Positions 10,964 to 21,658 of a DNA stretch of 64,000 nucleotides are shown here, one piece after another (the first letter of the stretch is position 1; the number at the start of each line of letters is the position of its first letter). Source of the stretch: Entoloma clypeatum (lineage: Eukaryota; Basidiomycota; Agaricomycetes; Agaricales; Entolomataceae); assembly GCA_963565915.1 (NCBI GenBank), contig OY751485.1:1302001-1366000 (forward strand). Reading direction: 5' to 3'. The translations under genes were made by a program, and so were the position numbers. The notes under the pieces are model-generated. The model did no database searches, was not told where the DNA came from, and saw nothing but the letters and a program-made list of their open reading frames with translations.

Positions 10964-12789
10964 ATGGTCAAACGTCCCAAGTCTCCCGAGGCCGCTGAAG
11001 AGGACAAATACTTCACCGTTTACAAGCCATACCCTCTCAACGCGAACTGGGAGCTTGAGGAAGACTACATCGCATGTAGCCGCTGGGTCGCAAGCTGCAT
11101 CGGCACGGATCCTTTGCACGCCTTGTACTATAAACCCAGCGTTCGTTTGTTTACGCGATCTCCATATCTCGCTTGGCGTTCACTGACGCGAGTATGTGTG
11201 CAGGCCCGCGGGATGATCCTCCTCGAGATCGACAAGAAATATCCGCACAACAAGCGATTGCTGGGCGAACATCGTTGGTCCGAATTTTTGAAGAAACCCA
11301 ACGAGGAGGAGGACGGGAAGGTCACACAGGTCTTTCATTCGCTGTATAGCAAAGGGCGGGACGCTCAGAAGGACGGTAAGGCCTCGTCAGGTGCTTACCC
11401 GCCTAATGGTTGTGAACTGTTTGTTGGTGTAGGCTGGAAGCGCATTCACGTCGAAGCTACATGGTTCAAAGATTGGGCTCAGTTCAAAGAGTATGTTGCT
11501 CGTTATGGGTTTATCGAAGACCCAGTCGTTGATATCGCCATGCACAGGGCTATTCAAGACCCTTACCCTGACACCTATTGGTGCCCCACCCCGTCCGAGG
11601 ACAAGACAAACAAACCTCTCTGCCGTCCTCTCCCCGCCAAGGACAAAGGTCGGCCGGAACGCCCCGCCCCACCTGGTAGGTACCTCCCCCTGCTCGTCAA
11701 ACACATTCAAATCGTCCACAGTCGTTGGATCTGCAAACTGGGTCAGCTCCAAGACCGCTCCTTCCTTGAACACACCTCAAGCTCTCAAAGGTGCATGGGA
11801 AAGAGGGAGGAAATCTGCGCCGGGCGCAGCTTCTCTACCATCCATCCCCACCGGCAGTGCATGTTTGTTTACAACGTTCTCGCATCCTCCTGGTCTCGGC
11901 ACTGATCACAGCGATACTAGGGAATAAACCAATAATCGAGAACAACACATCTCCCACATCTCCCACCAATGCATGTACGTCAATCCATTCGCGTCGCTGC
12001 GACTTAACTCTCTGACCTATCATCTCAGGGAACAATCCTATCGCTCTAGTCTCTCCAGCCGCCCCATCGACTGCTCATCCACCCGGCCTTGGGCCTCGCA
12101 ATCCACCTGCCGTCAACAACCAGATGCCCAAGCAAGCCTACCCTAGCCCTCCGGGCCTCGTCCCCTCAGGCTCCTCCAGCTCAGGCTCCAACTCCTCTGG
12201 GACAAACTCCGAACGAGTTTTCGCCGACAAAACATTCCTGGATGACTTTGAGGATAAGATAACCATCAGTCTTTCGCCTAGCCAGGACCGCGCCCTCTAC
12301 GGGACCGCGGACGACGACGTGGGTGGGTCTCCCGAGATTACCGAAACCGGGATCATCCAGCCCTGGGAACAGGACTTCGTTCCCCAGGGTGTGGACGACC
12401 CTACTTTGGGCATGTGGGCCCAGAAGAACAGCGTGGTCGCCCCTGTGACGAACTTGTGGGGAGAGGATGGGTCGGCGGCGGCGAAGAAGCCGGTGGTGGC
12501 GCAATGTCCGTTCCATAAGCACGAGTGCAGGAAGGGGGTGTGTCAGTGGCGGGCGAAGCAGGTGAGGGAAGAGGAGAGGATGAAGCAATTGACGGACAAA
12601 ATTGATGCGGGGAGTCGTGGGGGTAAAGGTCGCGGCCGTGGCATTCCTAGGAGTCCCGGTCGCGGTGATGATGAGAGCCAGGATGGCTTTTCCACTGTCA
12701 CCCGTGGCGGGCGGGGCAAAGGACGTGGATGGGGGACGGCTTCCGTGAGGAGTGGGGGAAGCAGAGCGGGGAGCGAGTGGGGAAATTGA
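10964..12789 (+). CDS. Multi-exon protein with Gly/Arg-rich C-terminus, function unknown
   Basis: The ATG at 10964 has a strong context (GCCATGG) and starts MVKRPKSPEAAEEDKYF. Two introns of 63 and 57 nt fit at 11141-11203 (acceptor GCAG with CTGAC branch) and 11376-11432 (GTAAGG to TAG); both are multiples of three, so the frame also reads through them. Further introns must lie near 11675-11720 and 11975-12028, because coding character moves frame there; those junctions were not fixed. The last exon contains a Ser-rich segment, a motif CPFHKHECRKGVCQW with clustered Cys/His that might bind metal, a charged helix (REEERMKQLTDK), and a tail with RGG-like repeats (GGKGRGRG, TRGGRGKGRG). Such tails usually bind RNA. 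No named family was recognised. The aromatic-rich central block (ATWFKDWAQFKEYVARYG) suggests a folded N-terminal domain. Confidence 0.65.
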
Positions 12790-13226
12790 AGTGGTTTTGG
12801 ATTGTTGGCTTCGTTTCTTTCTTTCTATGGGCTTGTTTATGAATTTCTCAACAGACGCCTCGTACCCCCTCCTTCCTTCCTTTGTTTTTGTCCTCCTATT
12901 CCCACCTCGTTTTGTACATGCGCACTCTCGACACCCCAAGTCAAGATACCAAAACCATCCAACGCGACTCTCATCCCTGTATTATAATTATGTACATGTT
13001 CCGAGTATATATCCTTCTACATCCAACAACTCAATTGTATGTATGCACATATCTTTCAGTTGGAAGGAAGGCGGCAAACAAAACTACTGGGAATGGATGT
13101 AATTTTTTCTGGATTTCCTGTGCAACTTGATTCAAGAGGTTTTCCCATTCGAAATGAAAAGACGACTGATAGTTTTATAAATCTTGGGCTCATGAACAAC
13201 GATTCGTTCTTGGGTTCCCCCCACTC

Positions 13227-15210
13227 TTACCTAACTTGAACGACCTTCCCCTCCCCCCTTTCCAGCATATACCTCTTCACTCCCTCCTGCAATCCCCACG
13301 GCACCTCTTCCTCCCAATGCGTAATCACCACCACGGCCTGTTCGTTCCCCACTTCACTCCTCAAGTACCGGCGCGCGGCCTGGACCATCCCCTCGTGCAT
13401 CCCACTCCACACCTCATCCAGCAACACAAGAGGCGGCTGCCCCACCAAGGCGCGCATGAGCAGGACCATCCGCTGCGCGCCCACAGGAAGCGAGGGAAAC
13501 GGCGTCGCGGCGAACGCGCGGGTGGCTTCGCTCGGAGACGGCGTGTCGGTTGGCATATCGCTGCCGCCCCAAGCCGCAGGCCCGAGCGCCTCGATCACAT
13601 CCCAGCATCTGTTCACCCTCCATGCCCTCTCCTCTGGGCTCCGCTCGACGCCTCCTACGCCGTCCTTCCCCAGGGGGACGAATCTGCCGTCGAACCCTGT
13701 GCCGATGGCCTCCCAGGCGGACATCCCGCTGCGGCGCGGGAAGGCGTCGAAGAGCTCTGGGGAGACAAGGCCGATGCAGGATTGGAGGTGGGGAGTGGGG
13801 ATTTTCTTGCGTGGGAGGAGGTGGGCGGTAGAGGACGTGGAGTTCGTATGAGGGGATGGGGAGGGTAGATAGAGGTGGTCCTGTATCCATGATTGAGGGT
13901 GGTCGCCGGTGAGGAGGGCGAGAAGGGTGGTTTTTCCTGAGCCTATGTAGACAGGCAATTATATTGCAGTGTATGGACTTTGAGTGGCGGTCGTACCGTT
14001 CGTTCCTTGGAGGTGCCACCTTTCTCCTTGCCGGATCTGCCAGATGATGTTGGAAAGTACCTTGTGATGAATGTCGTCAGAGCGGGTAGTTGATATGAAA
14101 GTTGGACTGGCATACTGTGCGTTGACCATACTTCACATTAACATTCTTCATGTCCACGAGCAGACTTCCCGTTTTCACAGTCGTCAAGGGTAGCGGCGAG
14201 GATAGTGACTGTGGTTTGTCCAGTGCTGCTGCTGCAAGAGTTTCATCCTTCTTCCCGGTCAAAACGCGTCCATTTCTCACGAGAGCGACATGTGTGATCC
14301 AATCCGGCACAGGATCTTGCGTCCGCAGACCGATGATGACTCGTGGTGAGTGTGTTCTATGTAGCAGATTCAGAAGGTGAAGAAGTTTAGGACGATTATG
14401 CACATCTAAGCCAGCTGGAATCCAGTGGAGGTCAACGATAGGAAGAAATTATAGTTGATGTATTTACTCACTCAATGGTTCATCTAGAAGAAGCAACTCT
14501 GGCTTTCCCAAGATTGCTTTCAAGATCCTCGCGCGACGTGTCTGTCCGTTGCTCAGCGCGACCAGAGGAAGGTCCAACAGTTCCCCCAAGTCCATTTCAT
14601 CAACCAACCTCTCAAAGAGGCTTGTTTCTTCCTCTGAACGCGCGACGACTCCGGCAGGGATGGTATCGCCATCAAATTCGAGGGGGATGGTCTCTGGAAA
14701 CATCGTCTGCCTCAGCGTGACTCTGTCCTCCTCCCTTACAGCGCCATACCGCGTGGTGTAATCGTAGAATGCACCACCCCCAGCGCGCCTGCGGTTGCCG
14801 AAGGAGACAATGGAGACGCTTTTGAACGGATCATGTCCGCTCGCCGAGAGGAAAGGGAAGAGGCCAGACGGGGGCGGGGGCGGTGGAGAGATACGGAGGT
14901 GGCCGAGGAGTGTCTATGAGGAATTGAACAGGCGTTCGACGGTTCAACAGGCCTGGTAGGCGAAGTTGCTCACTTGGAACAACGCCCTCTTCTCACCCAA
15001 CCCAGTCCCAATGACCGCCCATGCTTCGTCTTCGTATACCGTCCACTGAACATCGTTAAATACAGGTCGCGCGGTGTTCGAGTCGCCGAAGCGATAGATA
15101 TCTGCTTTCGGGATGTGGATGATGGGAACTTGAATTTTGTAGTGGCGGAACCCAATAGTATGAAGGCTGAGCGTCTTCCTTGTCGAGGATGCAAAGGCTC
15201 GGACAAGCAT
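13227..15210 (-). CDS. Tandem ABC ATPase without membrane segments (YDR061W-like), five exons
   Basis: Exons can be set at 15210-14974, 14913-14472, 14414-14116, 14060-13997 and 13942-13227, all GT-AG. Together they give 1758 nt and 585 residues. There are two nucleotide-binding domains and no membrane helices, as in yeast YDR061W and ModF-like proteins. Domain 1 has a weak Walker A (GTGLGEKR, no Ser/Thr after Lys), a good signature LSNGQ and Walker B ELLLLDEPLTGLD, completed across intron 2. Domain 2 has a classical Walker A GTNGSGKTT formed across intron 4, a poor signature (LPVGAQ), Walker B PLVLLDEV and an H-loop histidine in VVVITHW. In the dimer this leaves one full ATP site (Walker A of domain 2 with the signature of domain 1) and one degenerate site. 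The N-terminus MLVRAFASSTRKTLS is basic and Ser-rich and could target mitochondria. Substrate or partner is unknown. Confidence 0.88.
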
Positions 15211-15761
15211 TCTTATGGGCCTGTCGTAGTTGCCCTAAACTGGCCAACTGGAGATGTGCGGGCCCGGACCAATGTGGGGAGGGTTATGTTGTTGTCCCCC
15301 CCTAGACAAGACAGACTCGATATGATTGTCGTTTGAGTGGATTGATAGGACGACGATCATATAGAGTACGCCCGCTACATGAACAGGGGTGCAATGCCCA
15401 ATTGTGATTCAGCCAACCAATCCTTATGATCAGATTTTATTATACAGTGCCCAAGATTAGTATTGCACCACGTGATTTTCAGATGAATTCGGCTCCTCGC
15501 CTCAGGACAATGGACAATGGGCTCGCAAAATGTATATGCACATAATTCTACACTAGCTTACTTTCCAATACAGGTATAATTTGGGACCAACAGTGGGCAA
15601 TGAGGCAGGAAATCAGTCAAAACTTCCAGGGGGGTGATGCATTTCTTTCTTTCATAAGCATGGTTTGCCGAGAGACGAGATGTATAAAAGTTTGAGGGGA
15701 CAGGACTGGGCCAGCTCGTATCTCAACAGCAGGGGTCATCCCCACTGAACACCCTGCCACC

Positions 15762-15992
15762 ATGGTATACACCTCCCCCACCAAGAAAGCCCGCATCGTG
15801 GTGCTCAAGGCAGAGGGTCTGACAGACCGTGATATTGCCACTCGTCTCAATGTGCACCACTCTACTGTCAACCGCATCGCTAAAATGTATGGTGATAGGA
15901 AGGACTTCTACCGAATTGGTCATAAGACAGGTTGCCCACCAAAGATCACGGCCAACGACCTTCGATATGCTGTCTGTCTCCTTGCACAAGGC
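15762..15992 (+). pseudogene. Old Tc1/mariner transposase (Tc1-A), piece 1 (N-terminal HTH)
   Basis: The frame starts with an ATG in good context (CCACCATGG) and encodes MVYTSPTKKARIVVLKAEG followed by a helix-turn-helix, LTDRDIATRLNVHHSTVNRI, typical of the DNA-binding N-terminus of Tc1-like transposases. It continues to LLAQG and stops at the Gypsy-1 insertion. The gene resumes at 22098-22102, 29513-29686 and 49492-50109. With the elements and one copy of each target duplication removed, the frame passes without a shift through every junction, for example L-A-Q-G-Q-A-A-D-A-S-D. A possible left terminal repeat, TACAGGTATAATTTGGGACC, lies about 190 bp upstream near 15570. The right terminus was not found. 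Confidence 0.88.
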
Positions 15993-16426
15993 TGTAAGGG
16001 CGACCTTACGATCCAAGACTCAAACTCAGATACTTGCAAGGGAGATCCGAAGTTTAGATTGAGCAGTCTAATAAGTAATACAACACATACCTTGCAAGGG
16101 AGATCCGAAGAGAAAGTTCTAAGGATTCCCCTGCAAGCTAGCTGCGATAAATAGTAAAATGAGATATGAAATAAGAGATAAAACGAGACACATGAATGAT
16201 GAGCAATGATCGGGAGTAGCGATGAAGGATGAATGGAAACAAGATGAATGATAGTACCTGCGATCCGACGTGCGGAGTAGCGGATGGGGGCGGAGTCGTC
16301 AGATGCGGAGAGGCGGATAAGATGTCGGAGACAGCGGATACGATCGGAGGACGTCGGAGATGGTGGAATAGAAAGGAAAGGAGGAAAGTAAAGGAAAAGT
16401 GAAAAGTGAAAGTGGTTGCCCTTACA
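15993..16426 (-). repeat. Gypsy-1 3' LTR
   Basis: The 434-bp LTR starts TGTAAGGG and ends CCCTTACA. It holds a direct repeat of about 18 bp (TTGCAAGGGAGATCCGAAG at about 16033 and 16092) and a region at 16255-16360 packed with CGGA-type motifs. It is identical to 21659-22092. Confidence 0.95.
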
Positions 16427-16427
16427 T

Positions 16428-16440
16428 CACCCCCCCTTCA
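16428..16440 (-). other. Gypsy-1 polypurine tract
   Basis: On the minus strand TGAAGGGGGGGTGA sits directly before the 3' LTR. It is the usual plus-strand primer site of LTR retroelements, just after the pol stop codon at 16438. Confidence 0.8.
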
Positions 16441-19400
16441 AGGCACGGCGTCTCGACGTGTCAGGCGAAACGAGTCGAATATCGCAGCGGAGATCCGACG
16501 CGGAGCTCCCGGATGACGTCGGTAGAAGTCGCGGACTAGGCGCGGAGCGTGGACATTGTCTTCTGCTTCCCAGGAATTCTCTTCGTAGCCATATCCCTTC
16601 CATTTGACCAAGAATTGAAGCTTGCCTCGATGCAGTCGGCTGTCCAAGAGGTTTTCAACATCATACTCCAATTCTTCTCCCACTACCGTCGGAGGCGGAG
16701 GAGAGCGGACTTGGCGTCGGAAAGGGTCGTCGGGAACTAATGAAAGTTTGACGACGTGGAATACTGGGTGAATGCGGGACATGGAAGGGGGAAGGCGAAG
16801 TTCGTAGGCATGTGTTCCGACAGGTCGGACCACTGGGAAAGGGCCTACGTACCGATGTGCAAGTTTTTTTGTGGGTCGGGTGGTTTTGAGGTCCGATGAG
16901 TCTAAAAAGACCTTGTCCCCCGGGCGGAATGTCGGAGTGGTGCTCCGATGCTGGTTGTAGTATCGCGCCATGTCGTCCTTTGCCTTTGTTAGTGCTGCGC
17001 GAGCCTCTTCCAGAGCGGACTTCATCCGCTCGCTGAAATCCGCTACCGCCTCGATTTCCGTCCGCTTCTCGCGAGGTTCGAATCCCATGCGCGGATGGCG
17101 GCCGGTGTCAATGTAGAACGGAGTTTGACGTGTCGATGCGTGAACATGGTTGTTGTATGCAAATTCAGCCATCGGAAGCCATTCGTCCCAATCATCTTGA
17201 CGTTCATTGACGAATAGGCGAAGATATTGTTCCAATCCTTGATTGACCCGCTCCGTCTGTCCGTCCGACTGCGGATGGTAGGCTGTCGAGGCAGCAATCT
17301 TAATGCCAAGTAGCCTATATAGTTCGCGCGTGAACTTGGCGACAAACTGTGGTCCGCGGTCGGAGACAATGGCCTCCGGTAGTCCGTGGAGTTTCCAGAC
17401 GTTTTGAATATAGGAGCGTGCAGTCCCGAGTGCGGAGATGTCGGAGTGCGTCGGGATGAAGTGTCCCCGCTTCCCTACTGAGTCCACTACCACCATGATA
17501 GCGTCGTAGCTGTGGGCTTCTGGTAGTTCAGTAATGAAGTCAACACTGGTTACTTGCCACCGCTCCGTGGGGACCGGTAGTGGATTGAGCTCTCCGGAGG
17601 GCGGAGTGCGTCGGACCTTGGTGCGGAGGCATGAGTCGCATGTCTTGCAATATTGACCTATTAAACGAGACATGTGTGGCCACCAGTAATTGCGCGACAC
17701 CAGTTCCAAGGTTTTCCACCGTCCCGGATGTCCGGCCACCGGAGTGTCGTGGTGTTGTGTGAGGATCCGATGACGCAGTTGGGGATTATTAGGAACATAG
17801 ATACGATCCCTGAAGTAGAGCAAACCTTCCGCTTGCCTCCACTCCGCACTTCGGACGGACCCCGCTCCGACGGTCGGAAGGGATCTGACGACCTCCGCCA
17901 CACTATCCTCCAGTAGCCCCTCTCGGATTCCCTGTCGGACCTGGCAGAGGACGTCGCGTTCTTCCCCTTGAACAGTTACCCCACGCATTGCTCGCACTGC
18001 AAACAATTCTGGTCGAAGAAGGATGATGTTTTCGTTGTCCCGCGATCCGTCTCCGTGGTCCGCTCGTCGGGACAAAGCGTCGGACTTGCCCATTGACTTT
18101 CCAGGTCGATGGTGCATTTTAAAATCGAAACGAGCGAGGTATAAGGACCATCTAGCTTGTCGTCGATTTAGTTTTTGAGCTGTCATGAAGTACTCAAGAT
18201 TTTTGTGGTCCGTCCAAATCTCCACTGTCTTCTCCGCTCCTTCAAGGAAGTGCCTCCACTCCTCTAATGCGCGGACCACTGCCAACATCTCCTTGTCATA
18301 GATCTCGTAGTTGCGTTCCACCGGACTGAGGCTTTTGGAATAGAATGCGACAGGGTGCCACTTACCGTCCTCTGTTGGTTGGGACAGTACTGCTCCGGTT
18401 GCAAAGTCCGAGCTATCCGCTTCTACCCGCCACTCCTTTCGATGATCAGCTAAGACCAGGATCGGAGCGGATGTAATCCTCCGCTTCAACTCCGCAAATG
18501 CGGACACTTCTCCTTCCTTCCAAGACCAGAGGTGCCCCTTCTTCGTGAGCTCGAAAAGAGGGCGCGCGATGTCCGAAAACCCTTCAATAAAACGGCGATA
18601 GAAGTTAGTGAACCCCAGAAAGGACTGTACTTCTCGGACGTTTGTCGGAGCAGGCCACTCCGCGACCCCCGCTACTTTCACCGGATCCATCTCTACGCGT
18701 CCTTGTTCAATAATAAGGCCTAAGTATTCAATGCGCGTTTGCTCAAACTCGCATTTCTCTGGTTTTAGATAGAGTTTGTGTTCGCGAAGTCGTTCCAGTA
18801 CAATCCGTGTGACCCTCCGATGTTCCGCAAGGGTCTCCGTGAAGATGAGTATATCGTCAAGGTAAACACAAACTACACCTTCAGTGATAAGGTCCTGAAA
18901 GATCTCGTTCATCATAGTCTGGAATGTGGATGGACTATTAGTGAGGCCGAAGAACATCACCAATGGTTCATAGAGTCCGCGATTGGTCCGAAAAGCGGCC
19001 TTCCACTCGTCTCCGGGCTTTATCCGTACATTGTTGTAACCCCAGCGGATGTCGAGTTTGGTGAAGTATTGAGCGCGTTGAAGTTTATTGATCAGTTCGG
19101 ATATGAGCGGAAGCGGATACTTGTTTTTGATAGTTTTGGAATTGAGTGACCGGTAGTCTTGTACAAGACGAAGGGAGCCATCCTTTTTCTTGATATAGAA
19201 CACCGGAGATGCCATCGGAGACTTGGAAGGGCGGATCCGACCAGTTGCAAGGTTTTCCTCCAAAAACGCGTCGAGTTCTTTCTGTTCGTTCGGGGCGAGC
19301 GGATATACCTTACAACCCGCCGGAGAGGCGTCCGGAACAAGTTCAATGGCGTGGTCCCACGTCCGCTCTTCCGGTAAGGTGTCGAAAGAGGTCTTTGAGA

Positions 19401-20508
19401 ATACGTCTTCGAAATCAAACAAGTGGTCTGGTACGGAATCGCGGAAAGATTTGGGTTTCTGGTTACTGAGGAAGGCCTCCGATAGACGTTGCGAGATATT
19501 GGATGAAGCGCGGATGAACTCCGCCTCCGCAGGTACTGTTCCGACAAAAAGGCGGTCTCCCTCCTCAAACTCATCCTCTTCCTCATCGTCTTCCGCTAAC
19601 TCCTCCGTTTCTTCTCCTTCTGTGACATCCTCCACCCATGGGCCGCGTGGAGCCTCCTCCTCTAGACCGGACGTCGGAGTGGAACCCATCCGACAGGCTC
19701 GGATGCGGACTTGTTCGAACTTCCGCTCCTTCCGCTCTTGGGCTGCCTCCTGTTGGCATGTCCGACATCGTGCAGGACACCGGCTCATCTTCACTTCCCC
19801 TGAAGTCCAATCTACCTCGGGGTTGTGTTCTTTGAGCCAAGTGAAGCCTAACACGATTTCTTGTTTTCCCAAACTTGTGACTGCAAGCTGGGTCCGTTCC
19901 GAGTGATCCCGATAGCGGAGCACTACGTCCAACACCTCCGTTATTGCTCCGGCCTCATTCGGAGTTCCGTCGATGTTGTATACCGGAATTGCGCGTTGTA
20001 GTTTTCGAGTAGAGAGTCGGTGTTTCTCGACCAGAGTACGTTCAATAAACGATCCTGTTGCCCCACTGTCGAGTAAGGCCTTTTGTGATAGTATGTCTTT
20101 AGTGTCGGTAGTTTCGAGAACTATGTCTAGTTCGAGGGAATTGTCGGAGCGAGCGGCTGCGGCGAGAACATATTGTTTTGGAAGCCGCCGCTCCCACTTA
20201 GAGAAGCGGATGCGGATAGGGTTTGCGGAGTTGGGTGCGACTATAGGATCGTTTGCAGGCTTAGAGATGGAGGGTATAGGATCATATTGTTCCATAAATA
20301 AGGCAGCATAACGATTTTTAGTAGACAACGAGGGCGCACTGTTCACTCGTTGTGAGGAGGAAAATCCTCCTGTCCTCCCTCCGACTCCGCAGACTCCGTG
20401 GGCGGAACGGAGTTGCCTTCCGCCGCGTCCTTGACCACGAGTTGTTCCATGATAAACTCGTCTTGTTCCTCCATCGTCATGAATCGGACGTCGAAGCGAA
20501 GGGGGCAT
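16438..20508 (-). CDS. Gypsy-1 Pol: protease, RT, RNase H, integrase, chromodomain
   Basis: A 1356-codon frame without stops. Protease active site LLDSGATGSF is near residue 148. The reverse transcriptase carries LVQDYRSLN and the catalytic VYLDDIL near 546. RNase H has VEADSSDFATGAVLSQ. The integrase zinc finger starts HHDTPVAGHPGR near 921 and ends CKTCDSC; the core acid residues lie in SVDFITE, VSDRGPQF (near 1053) and DGQTERVNQ (near 1086). A GPY-like segment and a chromodomain (FLVKWKGYGYEENSWE, near 1303) end the protein, placing it among chromoviruses that read histone marks for target choice. The frame is -1 relative to gag and overlaps its end by about 166 nt. A TGA stands just before the ATG at 20508, so Pol is probably made by frameshifting in the overlap, but no clear slippery heptamer was seen. 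Confidence 0.95.
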   Translation of the reverse strand: MPPSLRRPIHDDGGTRRVYHGTTRGQGRGGRQLRSAHGVCGVGGRTGGFSSSQRVNSAPSLSTKNRYAALFMEQYDPIPSISKPANDPIVAPNSANPIRIRFSKWERRLPKQYVLAAAARSDNSLELDIVLETTDTKDILSQKALLDSGATGSFIERTLVEKHRLSTRKLQRAIPVYNIDGTPNEAGAITEVLDVVLRYRDHSERTQLAVTSLGKQEIVLGFTWLKEHNPEVDWTSGEVKMSRCPARCRTCQQEAAQERKERKFEQVRIRACRMGSTPTSGLEEEAPRGPWVEDVTEGEETEELAEDDEEEDEFEEGDRLFVGTVPAEAEFIRASSNISQRLSEAFLSNQKPKSFRDSVPDHLFDFEDVFSKTSFDTLPEERTWDHAIELVPDASPAGCKVYPLAPNEQKELDAFLEENLATGRIRPSKSPMASPVFYIKKKDGSLRLVQDYRSLNSKTIKNKYPLPLISELINKLQRAQYFTKLDIRWGYNNVRIKPGDEWKAAFRTNRGLYEPLVMFFGLTNSPSTFQTMMNEIFQDLITEGVVCVYLDDILIFTETLAEHRRVTRIVLERLREHKLYLKPEKCEFEQTRIEYLGLIIEQGRVEMDPVKVAGVAEWPAPTNVREVQSFLGFTNFYRRFIEGFSDIARPLFELTKKGHLWSWKEGEVSAFAELKRRITSAPILVLADHRKEWRVEADSSDFATGAVLSQPTEDGKWHPVAFYSKSLSPVERNYEIYDKEMLAVVRALEEWRHFLEGAEKTVEIWTDHKNLEYFMTAQKLNRRQARWSLYLARFDFKMHHRPGKSMGKSDALSRRADHGDGSRDNENIILLRPELFAVRAMRGVTVQGEERDVLCQVRQGIREGLLEDSVAEVVRSLPTVGAGSVRSAEWRQAEGLLYFRDRIYVPNNPQLRHRILTQHHDTPVAGHPGRWKTLELVSRNYWWPHMSRLIGQYCKTCDSCLRTKVRRTPPSGELNPLPVPTERWQVTSVDFITELPEAHSYDAIMVVVDSVGKRGHFIPTHSDISALGTARSYIQNVWKLHGLPEAIVSDRGPQFVAKFTRELYRLLGIKIAASTAYHPQSDGQTERVNQGLEQYLRLFVNERQDDWDEWLPMAEFAYNNHVHASTRQTPFYIDTGRHPRMGFEPREKRTEIEAVADFSERMKSALEEARAALTKAKDDMARYYNQHRSTTPTFRPGDKVFLDSSDLKTTRPTKKLAHRYVGPFPVVRPVGTHAYELRLPPSMSRIHPVFHVVKLSLVPDDPFRRQVRSPPPPTVVGEELEYDVENLLDSRLHRGKLQFLVKWKGYGYEENSWEAEDNVHAPRLVRDFYRRHPGAPRRISAAIFDSFRLTRRDAVP

Positions 20509-21497
20509 TCACGACTGAAGTGACCCGTTTTGTTACATCTGAAGCATGCATTGGCATTCTTGCCTTTGACGCGTGAAGTATCAATGTCCATTGCATTAGG
20601 GTCCCTTGTCGGCGGAGCGGTTGCGGATGCGAGCGGAGCTGGACGCGGAGTGAATGGAATGTAGGGGCGAGGGAATACTGAGGTGCCAGGTACTCTTGGT
20701 CCGACGACGTTGCGGAAGGCAGATGTGCGGGTCGGAGCAGTGGCTTTGAAGGCTTTGTTGGCAATTCTATTGTCGTCGTTGACTCGTGCTGCAGAGTACC
20801 ACTCATCGGGGTTGTCGTCCGCAGGCCGTCCGTGGGTCAGGGTGGCGATCTCGTTCTGAATGTCGGAACGGAGACCATGGCGGAATTTGAGTACTATATT
20901 GGTATCCTCCTGATAGCCTGCTTTGTCAATGTAGTCTTTGAACTCGTCAATATAGGTCTCGACATCCCGTTGACCTTGATAATAGGATTCTCCTTCGAGG
21001 ATCAGTCTCGCGTCCTGTTCCTCATTCTTCGGAGTGAACTCCGTTGTAAAGACGGCGCGGAAGTCCACCCAAGTCCGATAAGGCGGAGCACCGGTCCTCC
21101 GCTCTTGTCGGATAATGCGATCCGCAAAGCGTGCTGCGCGTCCACTCTTCATGAAAGATAAGGCCCAATAAATTTTAGCGTGGTCGTCTGCGAACTGTTC
21201 CGGAGCCAGCCCCATAAACAATTCACAGGAGTTTAGAAAGGTCCAGCCATTTGCGCGCGATCCGTCGAAGTCTGACGGATTGGCGGGTTTTGCTCGACGC
21301 ACGCCCGGATTGGCCGGAGCGAGCGGAGCAGGTGGAGGTGCGGGTGCGGGAGCAGGTGGGATAGGTGGCGGAGCTGGGGCAGGAATTGCGTTGAAGGCGA
21401 GGAGGAGTTGGTCAAGTTGAGTCGAGATATCAGCGAGAGTTTGACGTTGTTCCTGGAACTCGTGCTCGAGCTGTTCAAGGCGATTGGGGTCGTCCAT
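20343..21497 (-). CDS. Gypsy-1 Gag with CCHC zinc knuckle
   Basis: A 384-residue capsid/nucleocapsid polyprotein from the ATG at 21497 (MDDPNRLEQLEHEFQEQ, a coiled-coil-like start). After a Pro/Ala-rich linker comes the retrotransposon-Gag core containing KIYWALSFMKSGRAA and the segment EFTPKNEEQDARLILEG. A basic stretch and one zinc knuckle, CFRCNKTGHFSREC, follow near residue 317. The tail is acidic. The frame is intact and ends in the pol overlap. It would package the element RNA into cytoplasmic particles. Confidence 0.93.
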   Translation of the reverse strand: MDDPNRLEQLEHEFQEQRQTLADISTQLDQLLLAFNAIPAPAPPPIPPAPAPAPPPAPLAPANPGVRRAKPANPSDFDGSRANGWTFLNSCELFMGLAPEQFADDHAKIYWALSFMKSGRAARFADRIIRQERRTGAPPYRTWVDFRAVFTTEFTPKNEEQDARLILEGESYYQGQRDVETYIDEFKDYIDKAGYQEDTNIVLKFRHGLRSDIQNEIATLTHGRPADDNPDEWYSAARVNDDNRIANKAFKATAPTRTSAFRNVVGPRVPGTSVFPRPYIPFTPRPAPLASATAPPTRDPNAMDIDTSRVKGKNANACFRCNKTGHFSRECPLRFDVRFMTMEEQDEFIMEQLVVKDAAEGNSVPPTESAESEGGQEDFPPHNE

Positions 21498-21646
21498 TAC
21501 TATGCGCGGAGCAGAATCACCGGTTACGGAGAGGTAATTAGAAGAACTGGAAGGGGTGTGAGATGTATCGGAGTCGGACGCGGACGAAGCTACTCCGAAG
21601 CGCGGAATCGTGACAACGATGCAATCGGACCCGGTCCAATTAGATG

Positions 21647-21656
21647 AGAACTTTCT
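21647..21656 (-). promoter_or_regulatory. Gypsy-1 primer-binding site, predicted self-priming
   Basis: Two bases inside the 5' LTR the minus strand reads AGAAAGTTCT. This is the reverse complement of AGAACTTTCT inside the same LTR (minus strand, starting at 21786), which lies 33 nt after a TATTTAT box (21819-21813). If transcription starts there, the 5' end of the RNA can fold back and prime, as in Schizosaccharomyces Tf1. No tRNA 3' end ending in TGG was recognised in this position. Confidence 0.7.
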
Positions 21657-21658
21657 AC

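Noticed and set aside
13236..14019. Several overlapping frames of 90-210 codons around the ABC gene
   Set aside because: They overlap the well-supported fifth exon and are Arg/Pro-rich, as expected from shadow frames.
15550..15620. TACAGGTATAATTTGGGACC as confirmed left end of Tc1-A
   Set aside because: The position and TA context are attractive, but no matching right end was found after 50109, so it is only mentioned as possible.
17065..17085. GGTTCGAATCC, which looks like a tRNA B box
   Set aside because: It lies inside the Gypsy-1 integrase coding region and no A box or cloverleaf fits around it.
20343..20511. A -1 frameshift heptamer in the Gypsy-1 gag-pol overlap
   Set aside because: No sequence of the X-XXY-YYZ type in the gag phase was found; the overlap itself is clear, the mechanism is not.
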